Below, piece by piece: positions 54,510 to 64,000 of a DNA stretch of 64,000 nucleotides. Each line of letters opens with the position of its first letter. Positions within the stretch are counted from its first letter, which is position 1. The notes beneath the pieces are model-generated. The model did not search any database. It saw nothing but the letters and a program-made list of their open reading frames with translations, and had not been told where the DNA came from. Location: positions 1 to 64,000 of the forward strand of contig DATBZA010000087.1 in the NCBI GenBank assembly GCA_036513415.1, read 5' to 3'. Origin of the DNA: 40CM-4-68-19 sp036513415 (GTDB taxonomy: Bacteria > Myxococcota > Myxococcia > Myxococcales > 40CM-4-68-19). A program made the translations under genes and the position numbers.

Positions 54510-54896
54510 GGAGAACTGGAACCGCTTGCGCGCGCCGGGCCGGCCGTACTTCTTGCGCTCCACAGCGCGGGCGTCGCGCGTCAGGAACCCCGCCTTCTTC
54601 AGCGGCGGCCGGAACTCCGGGTTGAGCTTGGTCAGCGCGCGGCTGATCCCGTGCCGGATGGCGCCGGCTTGCCCGGAGAGGCCGCCGCCGCAGACGTTGA
54701 TCGCGATGTCCACCTTGCCAAGCTGCTCGACGACCTCGAGCGGCTGCTTGAGGATCATCTTGCTGGTGTCGCGCCCGAAGTACTCGTCCAGCGTCCGGTC
54801 GTTGACGACGAAGTCGCCCGAGCCCGGCTTCATGCGCACCCGGGCGATCGACTCCTTGCGGCGCCCGGTGGCGGTAACGATCAGTTCCTTGGCCAT
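54501..54896 (-). CDS. rpsI: 30S ribosomal protein S9
   Basis: This 131-residue protein has the S9 signatures TATGRRKESIARVRM, NVCGGGLSGQAGAIRHGISR and the basic C-terminus YGRPGARKRFQFSKR that reaches the ribosomal P site. It lies 13 nt after rplM in the usual L13-S9 operon. Confidence 0.97.
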   Translation of the reverse strand: MAKELIVTATGRRKESIARVRMKPGSGDFVVNDRTLDEYFGRDTSKMILKQPLEVVEQLGKVDIAINVCGGGLSGQAGAIRHGISRALTKLNPEFRPPLKKAGFLTRDARAVERKKYGRPGARKRFQFSKR

Positions 54897-54909
54897 CGTT
54901 ATCGGATCC

Positions 54910-55347
54910 TCATGCGTTCGCCGCTTCCATCGCGACGGGCTTCTGGGCGGCGTGCGGATGCGTGTCGCCGGCGTAGATCTTCAGCTTCTTCATCAGTGCG
55001 CGCCCCAGGACGGTGCGCGGCAGCATTCGCCGCACCGCGTCCTCGACGAGGCGGGTGGGCTTGCGCTGCACAGCCTGCTCCGCGCTGAACTCGACCAGGC
55101 CGCCCGGGTACATGGTGTGGTGGATGTACTTCTTGTCCTGCCACTTCTTGCCGGTCAGCCGGACCTTGTCCGCATTGATCACCACTACGAAGTCGCCGCA
55201 GTCGGCGTGCGGGGTGAAGATAGGCTTGTGTTTGCCGCGCAGGACGCTGGCGATGGTGGTCGCGGCGCGCCCCAGCACCTTGTCCTTCACGTCGATGACC
55301 ACCCAGTTGCGCTGGACGGTCCGCCTGCTTCCCATCACCGTCTTCAT
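54910..55347 (-). CDS. rplM: 50S ribosomal protein L13
   Basis: This 145-residue protein has the L13 patterns RNWVVIDVKDKVLGRAATTI, GDFVVVINADKVRLTGKKW, YIHHTMYPGGL and MLPRTVLGRALMKKLKIY. ATG 55347 (MKTVMGSRR) is chosen, although a frame continues upstream. First gene of the rplM-rpsI operon. Confidence 0.97.
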   Translation of the reverse strand: MKTVMGSRRTVQRNWVVIDVKDKVLGRAATTIASVLRGKHKPIFTPHADCGDFVVVINADKVRLTGKKWQDKKYIHHTMYPGGLVEFSAEQAVQRKPTRLVEDAVRRMLPRTVLGRALMKKLKIYAGDTHPHAAQKPVAMEAANA

Positions 55348-55437
55348 CGAAGGGACTCCGAGAACAGAAAACCCCAGGCGGCAAGCCGCTGAGGGGCGGC
55401 GGTAGATACGCGATCCCACAGGGAGTGTCAACAGATG

Positions 55438-57582
55438 CTACCGGGGCGCCCTTCCGGGGCGGGCGGGTGCCTGGCCGGCCGGCGCGGCGTCGCCGAGCAG
55501 CTCGCTCATCGAGTCGAAAAAGCTCCTCGCCTTGGCCTCCTGGACCGCCTTCGGCGCTGCCTGCCGCGGGCCGGAAAGATCGATCGCGTCCACCAGCTCC
55601 GCTGGGATGTCGTCGAGGAAGCGGGACGGCGCTCGCGGGATCGGCTTCCCCCGCCTGACGCGCTCGACCGCGCGGGTGAGCACCAGCCGCTCTCGCGCGC
55701 GGGTCATCCCGACATAGCAGAGCCGGCGCTCCTCCTCGAGATTGAGCGCGCCCTCGGCCCGGGGGCCGGAGGCGGAATCGTCGAACCCGCGGCCTGAGTG
55801 CGGCAGCAGGCCCTCTTCCATCCCGCAGAGGAAGACGCAGCGCCATTCGAGGCCCTTGGCGGCGTGCAGCGTCATCAAGGTGGCCGAGTCGCCGTCTTCG
55901 CCGTCTGCTTCCTTCGAGTCCAGCGCGAGCCGGTTGAGGTAGCCCGGCAGCCCCTGCGCGAACGGCTCGTCATCGTCTTCCCCGGCCAGCCCGGAACGGG
56001 ACAGCAGCCGCTCCGCCACTTTCTGCTCTTCCCTCTTCTCGTAGTCGATCAGCTGGCGGAGCAGCGACTCGATCGCCTCCACCTTCCGTGCCTGCGCGGG
56101 CAGGCCCTGCGCGCCCCGGCGCGCTTCCTCGAAGAGACCCACTTCCCCGACCAGCTCGCGAGCCGCCTCGGAGAAGCCCTTTCCCGCGAGCTTCTCGCCG
56201 TATTTCCGCATCAGCGCCACGAAGGCCGCGATCCGCTCGGCTGCGTGAGCCAGCTCGGCGGGCGCGCTCGAGAAGACGTCCCACACCGTGCACTTGCGGG
56301 CCCGAGCCAGCTCCTGCGCGCGAGCGACGGTCTGGTCGCCGATTCCCCGCGCCGGAACGTTGACGATGCGCAGGAGCGCCACCTCGTCCCGCGGATTGAG
56401 CGCGGCGCGCAGGTAGGCGATCAAATCCCGCACCTCCTTCCGATCGAACAGGGAAGTGCCCCCGACCACCCGGTAGCGCACGCCGGCGAGACGCAGCGCC
56501 TCCTCCAAGGGCCGCGCCTGCGCGTTGGTCCGGTAGAGGATGGCGATCTCGCGCAGCGGAACCTTCTCCTCGTACGAGACGCGGACGACCTCGTCCGCCA
56601 CATACTTCGCTTCCGCCTCCTCCGAGGGCGCCGAGACCAGGCGGAGGTTGGGTCCCCGCCCGCGCTCGGTCCACAGCTTCTTCGGCTTGCGGCCCGGGTT
56701 CTTGCCGATCACCGCGTTGGCGGCGTCGAGGATGTTCCCGTTGCTGCGGTAGTTCTGCTCTAGAAACACCTCGCTGCAGCCGGGGAACTTCCGGTCGAAT
56801 TCCAGGATGTGCCGCACCTGCGCTCCGCGCCAGGCATAGATGCTCTGGTCGTCGTCCCCGACCACGCAAAGATTGCGCCGTAGTCCGGCCAGCTGTTCGA
56901 GCAGCTCGAGCTGCGCGCCGTTGGTGTCCTGGTACTCGTCGACCAGGAGATACCGGTAGCGGGACTGGTACGTCTGCAAGACTTCGGGATGCTCGGCGAA
57001 GAGCCGCAGTGGCAGGTTCAGCAGGTCGTCGAAGTCGACCGCTCCCATGGCGCGCAGGCCCAGCTCGTACCTGGGGAGCAGCTCGCCGGCGCAGAGCTCG
57101 TACTCGTCGTCGGGATGACCGGGCGCGCCGCCCGAGCGCAGGCGGGAGAGGATGGCGACCAGCCGCGCGACGTCGAAGCGCTTGTCGTCGACCTTCACCT
57201 CGCGCAGCAGCCGCTTCGCCAGGGCCGCCTGGTCTCCGGCGTCGATGACGGCGAACTTCGCGGGCAGCCCCAGCTTCTCGTGCTGCTCGCGCACGACTTT
57301 CAATCCGAAAGCGTGGAAGGTGCTCACCAGCACTCGCCGCGAGTCCTGGGTGCCGCCCGCCAGCCTGGCGATGCGGTCTTTCATCTCCGCAGCGGCCTTG
57401 TTGGTGAAGGTGACCGCGAGGATCGCGCGCGCCGGCACGCCTTGCTCGAGCAGATGGACCACCCGGTGCGCGATGACCCGCGTCTTGCCCGAGCCGGCGC
57501 CGGCCAGCACCAGCACCGGACCTTCGGTCCGCACGACCGCCTGCCTCTGCTGGGGATTGAGGAGCGAAAGGTCCAGCGCCAT
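55438..57582 (-). CDS. UvrD/PcrA-family DNA helicase
   Basis: This 714-residue SF1A 3'-5' DNA helicase acts in repair and replication. The N-terminus has NPQQRQAVVRTEGPVLVLAG and Walker A GAGSGKTRVIAHR. Further motifs are VTFTNKAAAEMK (Ia), VDEYQDTN (II), VVGDDDQSIYAWRGA (III), EQNYRSNGNILDAAN (IV) and TLMTLHAAKGLEW with VGMTRARERL (V and VI). The C-terminus is shortened and ends in a Pro-rich tail. It matches PcrA/UvrD/Rep but the subgroup is not decided. Confidence 0.93.
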   Translation of the reverse strand: MALDLSLLNPQQRQAVVRTEGPVLVLAGAGSGKTRVIAHRVVHLLEQGVPARAILAVTFTNKAAAEMKDRIARLAGGTQDSRRVLVSTFHAFGLKVVREQHEKLGLPAKFAVIDAGDQAALAKRLLREVKVDDKRFDVARLVAILSRLRSGGAPGHPDDEYELCAGELLPRYELGLRAMGAVDFDDLLNLPLRLFAEHPEVLQTYQSRYRYLLVDEYQDTNGAQLELLEQLAGLRRNLCVVGDDDQSIYAWRGAQVRHILEFDRKFPGCSEVFLEQNYRSNGNILDAANAVIGKNPGRKPKKLWTERGRGPNLRLVSAPSEEAEAKYVADEVVRVSYEEKVPLREIAILYRTNAQARPLEEALRLAGVRYRVVGGTSLFDRKEVRDLIAYLRAALNPRDEVALLRIVNVPARGIGDQTVARAQELARARKCTVWDVFSSAPAELAHAAERIAAFVALMRKYGEKLAGKGFSEAARELVGEVGLFEEARRGAQGLPAQARKVEAIESLLRQLIDYEKREEQKVAERLLSRSGLAGEDDDEPFAQGLPGYLNRLALDSKEADGEDGDSATLMTLHAAKGLEWRCVFLCGMEEGLLPHSGRGFDDSASGPRAEGALNLEEERRLCYVGMTRARERLVLTRAVERVRRGKPIPRAPSRFLDDIPAELVDAIDLSGPRQAAPKAVQEAKARSFFDSMSELLGDAAPAGQAPARPGRAPR

Positions 57583-57599
57583 GGACGCGGGGTAGCTAC

Positions 57600-57845
57600 C
57601 GCGGAGCGGTCGCCCGAACCAGTCTTGATCTTGCGGCGGAAGCGTGCGTGGTCAGCTTTCCCTCGCGGGGGCAGACCACGGTGAACGTTCCGCTCAACGT
57701 CAGCTTCCTGCAGACGGGCGCGGCTGTGGCCCAGGCGATCCGCACCGGCGTGGCCGAAGTGAAGCTCGATGCGATCCTGAACGCGGCGGGCGCTTCCCTT
57801 CCGGTGAAGGTGGCCAAGACGGTGGAGCCGCAGAGGGTCAGCGGT
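57600..57845 (+). pseudogene. LEA14-like domain fragment
   Basis: On the plus strand, a frame from 57648 reads RGQTTVNVPLNVSFLQTGAA, then GVAEVKLDAILNAAGASLPV, resembling the second half of a WHy/LEA14-type domain (desiccation-related lipoproteins). Upstream codons are open but lack a signal peptide or start. The fragment ends against the minus-strand PGPGW gene. It is either a relic or a chance fit. Confidence 0.35.
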
Positions 57846-58083
57846 TCCGCTGGACCCTGGTCCTCAGGGCCGCGATCGCCGCGTCGAAGCGCTCGCGCAG
57901 CCAGGCCGAAGCCCGCCGCGCCCAGGTGAACTGCGTGCCGAGCAAGGCCAGGCCGGCGATGATCAGCGGCACTCCCGGTCCGGGCAGCACCAACAGCGCG
58001 ATGCCCCCCAGGAACAGGATCGATCCAGCCAAGAGGATGCCGATGCGCCGCGCGCTTGCCACGAGAGCTTGCACGCCGGACAT
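57838..58083 (-). CDS. PGPGW-type small membrane protein
   Basis: This 81-residue protein has one or two membrane segments, with ILLAGSILFLGGIALLVLPG and GPGVPLIIAGLALL: the PGPG family motif of putative transmembrane PGPGW proteins. A basic tail (WARRASAWLRERFDAAIAAL) follows. ATG 58083 is the likely start, although a frame opens earlier at 58134. Function is unknown. Confidence 0.7.
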   Translation of the reverse strand: MSGVQALVASARRIGILLAGSILFLGGIALLVLPGPGVPLIIAGLALLGTQFTWARRASAWLRERFDAAIAALRTRVQRNR

Positions 58084-58192
58084 CATAAGAAGTCCGTCCG
58101 ACTCGGCCACCGAGATCGCCTGAACGCATTTCACAACCGGAACTGCCGAACGATCTCGCTCAAATAGCCCCTGAGACCTTCGGTCGCCGGGG

Positions 58193-59596
<1,404 letters not shown>

Positions 59597-59636
59597 CCCC
59601 CGCCAGTGTAACCCTGTGATGCGGTAGAGTCGCGCC

Positions 59637-60482
59637 GTGGCCACGGTCGGACTGATCCCACGCCTCGCCAGCGACGCGGCCGCCGAGCTCGCCCGGGAGA
59701 TGGTCCGATGGCTGGCAGGGCACGGGCACCAGGCGCTGGTGGAGGCGGAAGCAGCCGTCGCCGGGGTGCCATCCGCGCCGGGGAAAGACATCGCCGCGCG
59801 CGCCGATCTGCTGGTGGTGCTCGGGGGCGACGGCACCCTGATCCACGCCGCCTCCCTCTGCAATCGCTGCGAAGTCCCGATCCTGGGCGTGAACATGGGC
59901 ACGCTCGGTTTCCTCACCGAGGTGCCGCGGGAACGCGCCATCCCCATGCTGGAGAGGGCGCTGCGGGGTGAGCTCCCGATGTCGCGCCGGCTGATGCTGG
60001 ACGTCGAGGTGCGTCTCCGCGCTCAGGTGCGGCTCACCGGGTCGGTGCTCAACGACGCGGTGGTATCGAAGAACGCTCTCAGCCGGCTGGCGAGGCTGGA
60101 AGTGACGATCGACGCGCGGCCGGCCACGACGTACGAGGTGGACGGGCTGATCGTGGCCACTCCGACCGGATCGACCGCGTACTCGCTGTCGGCCGCGGGG
60201 CCGATCGTCATTCCGACGCTCGACGCGGTGCTGCTGACGCCGATCTGCCCGCACGCGCTGACGCAGCGGCCGGTGGTGCTCCCGCCGTCTTCGGTCGTGC
60301 AAGTGCGGGTGGCGAGTCCCGGCGAAATGTTCGTGACGCTGGACGGGACCCTCGGGCGGCCGCTCGAGCTCGGCGAGGAAGTCTGGATCCAGCAGGCGAA
60401 GCACCGCACGATCATCCTGCGCAACCCCGAGCTCGATCACTTCACCATCCTGCGGGAGAAGCTAGGTTGGGGGACGCGGTGA
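59637..60482 (+). CDS. nadK: NAD kinase
   Basis: This 281-residue ATP-NAD kinase supplies NADP. It has the catalytic LLVVLGGDGTLIHAA, the NE/D-type VNMGTLGFLTE, VLNDAVVSKNALSRLARLEV, and VATPTGSTAYSLSAAGPIV. GTG 59637 begins VATVGLIPR, the usual first strand. It is 40 nt from rarA, divergent. Full length. Confidence 0.95.
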   Translation: MATVGLIPRLASDAAAELAREMVRWLAGHGHQALVEAEAAVAGVPSAPGKDIAARADLLVVLGGDGTLIHAASLCNRCEVPILGVNMGTLGFLTEVPRERAIPMLERALRGELPMSRRLMLDVEVRLRAQVRLTGSVLNDAVVSKNALSRLARLEVTIDARPATTYEVDGLIVATPTGSTAYSLSAAGPIVIPTLDAVLLTPICPHALTQRPVVLPPSSVVQVRVASPGEMFVTLDGTLGRPLELGEEVWIQQAKHRTIILRNPELDHFTILREKLGWGTR

Positions 60483-60549
60483 TCCTCCCCTCGAACGGGG
60501 TGCCAGGGTCCCGCAGAGGGCCCCGGGGCGGGGGAAGATAGTCCTCGCC

Positions 60550-61011
60550 TCAACCGCCTTCCAGCAGCGCCTTCACCGCCAGGCCTTCCAGCAGCTCGCG
60601 GTCGTTCTGATACAGATCGACGAAGGCCACGCCCAGCTCTCCGGGGCGGCTCCAGATCACCTGAGCCTGCACCAGCAGAGGGACCTTGCGCTGCGGCACT
60701 CGGATGGAGAGGTCGACCTGCGTTCCCGCGGGGATCAACTCGGCGATCCGAATCGAGAGCCCGCCCGCGCTGACGGTGCTGGTCGCGAGCGAGGCCATCT
60801 CCTCCGGCGCGAGGATGTCCACCTCCAGCTCGGCCGGGCCGCGCAGGTCCTGGCGCCGCTCGGCCATGCCGCCTTCCGACTGGATGGTTCCGAGGAGCTG
60901 CCGCACCAGCTCGCGCCAGCGGGGGCGCTGGCTGTCGGACAGGAGATTTGCGGTCGCTCGGTTCGCGAGGTCGAGGATCTCGTCGTGGCGCGGATCGCCG
61001 GGCTTGAACAT
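60550..61011 (-). CDS. PilZ domain protein
   Basis: This 153-residue protein has a C-terminal PilZ-like beta domain: RRQDLRGPAELEVDIL (RxxxR region), TSTVSAGGLSIRI, then VQAQVIWSRPGELGVAFVD. The usual D/NxSxxG motif reads TVSAGG, so c-di-GMP binding is plausible but not certain. ATG 61011 is the start; it diverges from recN with 49 nt between. Confidence 0.8.
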   Translation of the reverse strand: MFKPGDPRHDEILDLANRATANLLSDSQRPRWRELVRQLLGTIQSEGGMAERRQDLRGPAELEVDILAPEEMASLATSTVSAGGLSIRIAELIPAGTQVDLSIRVPQRKVPLLVQAQVIWSRPGELGVAFVDLYQNDRELLEGLAVKALLEGG

Positions 61012-61060
61012 CGCGCGAAGCGTACCACCGTTGTCGGACCCGTCTGCTATTTTGCCGGCC

Positions 61061-62749
61061 ATGCTGGAGCTTCTGCGGGTGCGGGCGTTCGCCATCATCG
61101 AGGAGCTGGAGGTGCACTTCGCCGCCGGCTTCAACGTGCTGACCGGTGAGACGGGCGCGGGGAAGAGCATCCTGGTCGATGCGCTGCACCTGGTACTCGG
61201 GGGGCGGGCCCAGGCGGACTCCGTGCGCACCGGGGCCGAGGAGGCCGAGGTGCAGGCGCTGTTCCGCCCGCGCGACCCCGGGGAGTGCGACGCGCGCCTT
61301 TCTGGCCTGGGCCTGCCCGCGGCGGGCGCGGAGCTGGTGGTCCGCCGCACCGTCCAACGCGAAGGCCGGAGCCGCGCCTGGGTGAACGGCGCGCTGGCAA
61401 CCGCGGCGCAGCTCCAGGCCGCCACCCGGGGCCTGCTCGACATCTCGGGTCAGCACGAGCACGTCGGCCTGCTGGACGCCGCGCTGCACCTCGATCTCCT
61501 CGATGCGCACGCGCAGCTCGGCGATCCGCGGGCGAGATTCGGGCAGGCGTTCTCCGCGCTGGCGGAGGCGGAGAAAGCGCGCGCGCAGCTCGATTCGGAC
61601 GAGTCGCAGCGGGCCCAGCGCGCCGACTGGTTGAAATTCCAGCTCGACGAGCTGGAGAAGACCGCGCCGGAGCCGGGCGAGGACGACCGGCTGTCGCAGG
61701 AGCGGCGCGTGCTCGCGGCGGCCGAGAAGTTGCGGGCAGGCGCGGAGGAGGCGGAGGCAGTGCTGGCCGAGGCGCAGCCCGCGAGGGCAGCGAAGCGGCT
61801 GGAGGAGATGGCCACCATCGATCCGGCGCTGCAGAAGCTTGCCCAGGCGGTCCGCGGCGCGGTGGCGGAATTGGACGAGGCGGCCCGCGAGCTGTCGCGC
61901 TATGCGGCGCGCGCCGGAGGCGACCCGCAGCGCCTCGAGGAGCTCGACGAGCGCATCGAGATCCTGCGGCGCCTGTCTCGCAAGCACGGCGGGACTCTCG
62001 CGAGCGCGCTGCAGCGGCGGGACCAGATGAGGGCAGAGCTGGCCTCTCTCGAGAACCACGACGAGGAGCTGGCGAGGCGGGAGGCGGAGGTGGGGCGGCT
62101 GGCGGCCATCGCCCGGGGGATGGCGGAAGAATTGTCGGGGAAGCGGCGGGCCGCGGCGGGCGCCTTCAGCAAGGCCGTCGCGCAGGAGCTTTCTGCCCTG
62201 GGCATGGCGCGCAGCGAGATCTCGGTGCGCTTCAACCCGGTCAGCGAGGGTGCCGTGGCCGGAATGGGGCCGCGCGGGCTGGAAACGGCGGAGCTGCTGC
62301 TGAGCCCGAACCCCGGCGAGGAGCTGCGGCCGCTCTCCCGGATCGCATCGGGCGGCGAGCTGTCGCGGGTGCTCCTCGCGGTCAAGCGCGTTCTGGCCGA
62401 GTCGGACCCGGTGGACGCCTATCTCTTCGACGAGGTGGACGCCGGCATCGGCGGCGTCACGGCGGATGCGGTGGGGCGCGCGCTCGCCGCCGTCGGCCGC
62501 CGCAGGCAGGTCATCTGCATCACGCACCTGCCCCAGATCGCCGTCTTCGCGGGCAAACACCTCACGGTGGAGAAGCAGGTGGTGAAAGGACGCACCCACA
62601 GCCGGGTCGCGCCGGTGGATGGGCAGGACCGCGTCCGCGAGCTCGCCAGGCTGCTCTCGGGCAAGCCCACCGACGTGGCGCTGGAGCACGCCCGCGAGCT
62701 GCTGGCCGCGGCCCAAACGCCCGACCAGCGCAAGCGGAAGGCGGTGTAA
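61061..62749 (+). CDS. recN: DNA repair protein RecN
   Basis: This 562-residue SMC-like ATPase supports double-strand break repair. It has MLELLRVRAFAIIEELEVHF, Walker A VLTGETGAGKSILVDAL, a long coiled coil (about residues 160-390), the signature LSRIASGGELSRVLLAVK and Walker B VDAYLFDEVDAGIGG. The C-terminus includes VICITHLPQIAVFAGKHLTV. ATG 61061 is the start. It precedes the PP2C gene by 11 nt, probably cotranscribed. Confidence 0.96.
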   Translation: MLELLRVRAFAIIEELEVHFAAGFNVLTGETGAGKSILVDALHLVLGGRAQADSVRTGAEEAEVQALFRPRDPGECDARLSGLGLPAAGAELVVRRTVQREGRSRAWVNGALATAAQLQAATRGLLDISGQHEHVGLLDAALHLDLLDAHAQLGDPRARFGQAFSALAEAEKARAQLDSDESQRAQRADWLKFQLDELEKTAPEPGEDDRLSQERRVLAAAEKLRAGAEEAEAVLAEAQPARAAKRLEEMATIDPALQKLAQAVRGAVAELDEAARELSRYAARAGGDPQRLEELDERIEILRRLSRKHGGTLASALQRRDQMRAELASLENHDEELARREAEVGRLAAIARGMAEELSGKRRAAAGAFSKAVAQELSALGMARSEISVRFNPVSEGAVAGMGPRGLETAELLLSPNPGEELRPLSRIASGGELSRVLLAVKRVLAESDPVDAYLFDEVDAGIGGVTADAVGRALAAVGRRRQVICITHLPQIAVFAGKHLTVEKQVVKGRTHSRVAPVDGQDRVRELARLLSGKPTDVALEHARELLAAAQTPDQRKRKAV

Positions 62750-62760
62750 GATTGGCCGAA

Positions 62761-63522
62761 ATGTCGAAGTACCGCAGCGCCGCGCGCACCGACGTCGGAA
62801 TGAAGCGCGAGCACAATGAGGACAGCTTCCTCGTCAACGAGGATCTGGGCCTCTTCGTGGTGTGCGACGGGATGGGTGGCCACGCGGGTGGCGAGACCGC
62901 CAGCCGCCTGGCCGTGCAGACCATCGAAAAAGAGCTGATCTCCGCGAAGTTGCGCGTGGACGACCCGTTCGGCGCCCAGGTGGCGCTGCCCGAGTCCCCC
63001 CTGGCAGGCGCGCTCCGGGAGGCGGTCGAGGGCGCCTGCGCGGCCGTCTTCCGCACCAGCCGCGCCAATCAGGACCTGGCCGGGATGGGCACCACCTGCA
63101 TCTCGCTCCTCGTTCACGCCGACCACGCCATCGTGGGACACGTCGGGGACAGCCGCGCCTATCTCGTGCGCGACGGCCAGGTCTGGCAGCTCTCCGAAGA
63201 CCACTCGCTGGTGAACGAGCAGGTCCGGGCCGGCCTCCTGACGGACGACGAGGCAAAGCACAGCCGGCTCAAGAACATCATTACACGCTCGGTCGGGTTC
63301 GAGGAGGACGTCCTGGTGGACGTGATCGGGGTCGAGACGCGCGCCGGCGACAGGTTCCTCCTCTGCTCCGACGGCCTGTCCAACCTGATCGAGAACGACG
63401 AGATCCGGGACGCGCTCGTCGAGACGGACCTGGCCAAGGTACCGGAAATACTGATCCAGCTGGCGAATTCCCGCGGCGGGGACGACAACATCACCGTGAT
63501 TGCGGTGCAGCGCGTCGAATAG
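62761..63522 (+). CDS. PP2C-type Ser/Thr protein phosphatase
   Basis: This 253-residue metal-dependent phosphatase (Stp1-like) opposes Hanks kinases. It has RTDVGMKREHNEDSFLV, LFVVCDGMGGHAGGETAS (metal Asp), GMGTTCISLLV, VGHVGDSRAYLVRDG, LLCSDGLSNLI and SRGGDDNITVIAVQ. ATG 62761 is 11 nt after recN. No membrane segment. Confidence 0.95.
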   Translation: MSKYRSAARTDVGMKREHNEDSFLVNEDLGLFVVCDGMGGHAGGETASRLAVQTIEKELISAKLRVDDPFGAQVALPESPLAGALREAVEGACAAVFRTSRANQDLAGMGTTCISLLVHADHAIVGHVGDSRAYLVRDGQVWQLSEDHSLVNEQVRAGLLTDDEAKHSRLKNIITRSVGFEEDVLVDVIGVETRAGDRFLLCSDGLSNLIENDEIRDALVETDLAKVPEILIQLANSRGGDDNITVIAVQRVE

Positions 63523-63546
63523 CTACCGCCGGGGGGTGCGTAAACC

Positions 63547-63574
63547 TTGACGCACCCGCACATCATCCGATACT
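63547..63574 (+). promoter_or_regulatory. Possible sigma-70 promoter
   Basis: TTGACG at 63547-63552 is followed after 16 nt by GATACT at 63569-63574, about 110 nt upstream of the M23-like gene. The -35 matches consensus well and the -10 only partly. It lies just after the PP2C stop. Confidence 0.3.
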
Positions 63575-63682
63575 GGACGAGGGTCGCCCGCTAGCCTGGC
63601 TGGCGCGCGGTTTGTATCCTCATCGGGAAGCGGCGGTACGCGCGGTCGGTTGGGAAGCAGAGTTCCCGCCGCAGGAGGTTCC

Positions 63683-64000
63683 TTGGACAAGTCGTACACG
63701 ATCCTGCTGGTCCCGGATCGCGACGCCAAGGTGAAGAAGATCCGTCTCGAGCACCGGATGCTCGTGCGGGTGGGCGTATGCTTCGGCGTGGTGGTGCTCG
63801 CGCTGGGCGGCGCCCTGGCCCACTACTTCCAGGTCGTCGGCAAGGTCGCGGAAAATGAGCTGATTCGCGCAGAGAACCTGGAGCTGCAGAACCGCTGGCG
63901 CGAGGCGGAGCAGAAGTTTTCTCACATCAATGACGAGCTCGACCGGGTCAAGCGGCTGAACGCGAACCTCCGCCACATCACCTCCCTGAACGATCCGGAA
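63683..64000 (+). CDS. Membrane coiled-coil, probable M23 peptidase start
   Basis: The frame begins at TTG 63683 after GCAGGAGG and runs off the window. It reads TILLVPDRDAKVKKIRLEHR, a membrane helix VRVGVCFGVVVLALGGALAH, and then a coiled coil (ENELIRAENLELQNRWREAE). This N-terminus is typical of M23 (LytM) cell-wall peptidases with an inner-membrane anchor, but the catalytic domain is not in view. 160 nt after the PP2C gene. Confidence 0.75.
   Translation, partial: MDKSYTILLVPDRDAKVKKIRLEHRMLVRVGVCFGVVVLALGGALAHYFQVVGKVAENELIRAENLELQNRWREAEQKFSHINDELDRVKRLNANLRHITSLNDPE

Overview
The window is a GC-rich chromosomal segment whose gene content and order point to a myxobacterium-like member of the Myxococcota (former Deltaproteobacteria). 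This is inferred from a tig-clpP-clpX-lon cluster, Ser/Thr kinase and PP2C signalling, an FHA plus DUF4388-type protein, PilZ, PilT, a minor-pilin/PilY1 cluster, and ribosomal genes next to pilT. No 16S rRNA is present, so a genus cannot be fixed.

Layout. 1-6.3 kb: the C-terminal part of a Ser/Thr protein kinase (cut by the window edge), a compact three-gene operon with a PD-(D/E)XK-like nuclease candidate, a secreted protein with a LecA/PA-IL-like domain and a HEPN-like protein. 6.3-8.1 kb: a decayed large serine recombinase with three frameshifts and its truncated partner gene. 8.1-15.4 kb: an intact type I restriction-modification operon (hsdM-hsdS-hsdR) ending in a YgjP-type zinc metalloprotease. 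16.3-25.2 kb: tRNA-Asp and tRNA-Val, then housekeeping genes: an RsmJ-like methyltransferase, a DUF5996 protein, an NmrA-like protein, lon, a solitary HicB-like protein, clpX, clpP, tig and tRNA-Leu. 25.4-34.5 kb: a type IV pilus operon (pilV-, pilW- and pilX-like genes and a 1542-residue PilY1-like adhesin) followed by a sensor kinase and a NarL-type response regulator, then a galE-like epimerase and a ferritin-like protein. 36-39 kb: small unknown genes, a HEPN-like protein and a probable Panacea-type toxin-antitoxin pair.

39.1-45.75 kb is an integrative element whose ends I can define. A 46-bp perfect direct repeat (39107-39152 and 45707-45752) consists of the 3' half of tRNA-Lys(CTT), and a tyrosine integrase lies beside the intact tRNA. 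Each end carries an internal motif made of two CTCTGG hexamers, probably integrase arm sites. Cargo includes a DNA-binding protein that may be the excisionase, a ribbon-helix-helix protein, an Mrr-like endonuclease, two DUF4145-like proteins and a HEPN-like protein. It also holds relics of an older integrase and perhaps of a RepA-like ATPase, so the element looks composite and defence-oriented.

45.7-64 kb is core chromosome: a tRNA cluster (Pro, Arg, His, Lys), rdgB, rph, a cell-wall amidase, selD, FHA and TPR proteins, bamD, recX, pilT, rpsI, rplM, a UvrD/PcrA helicase, a PGPGW membrane protein, rarA, nadK, a PilZ protein, recN, a PP2C phosphatase and the start of a probable M23 peptidase. 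selD has an in-frame TGA exactly at the catalytic cysteine position, followed by a strong hairpin, so it very probably encodes a selenocysteine-containing selenophosphate synthetase. A naive gene call would lose its N-terminus.

The most interesting items are the Sec-encoding selD, the fully delimited tRNA-Lys element with its arm sites and integrase relic, the three-gene nuclease operon at the left end, the Panacea-like pair, and a repeated UUCG hairpin that swallows the stop codons of pilT and rpsI.
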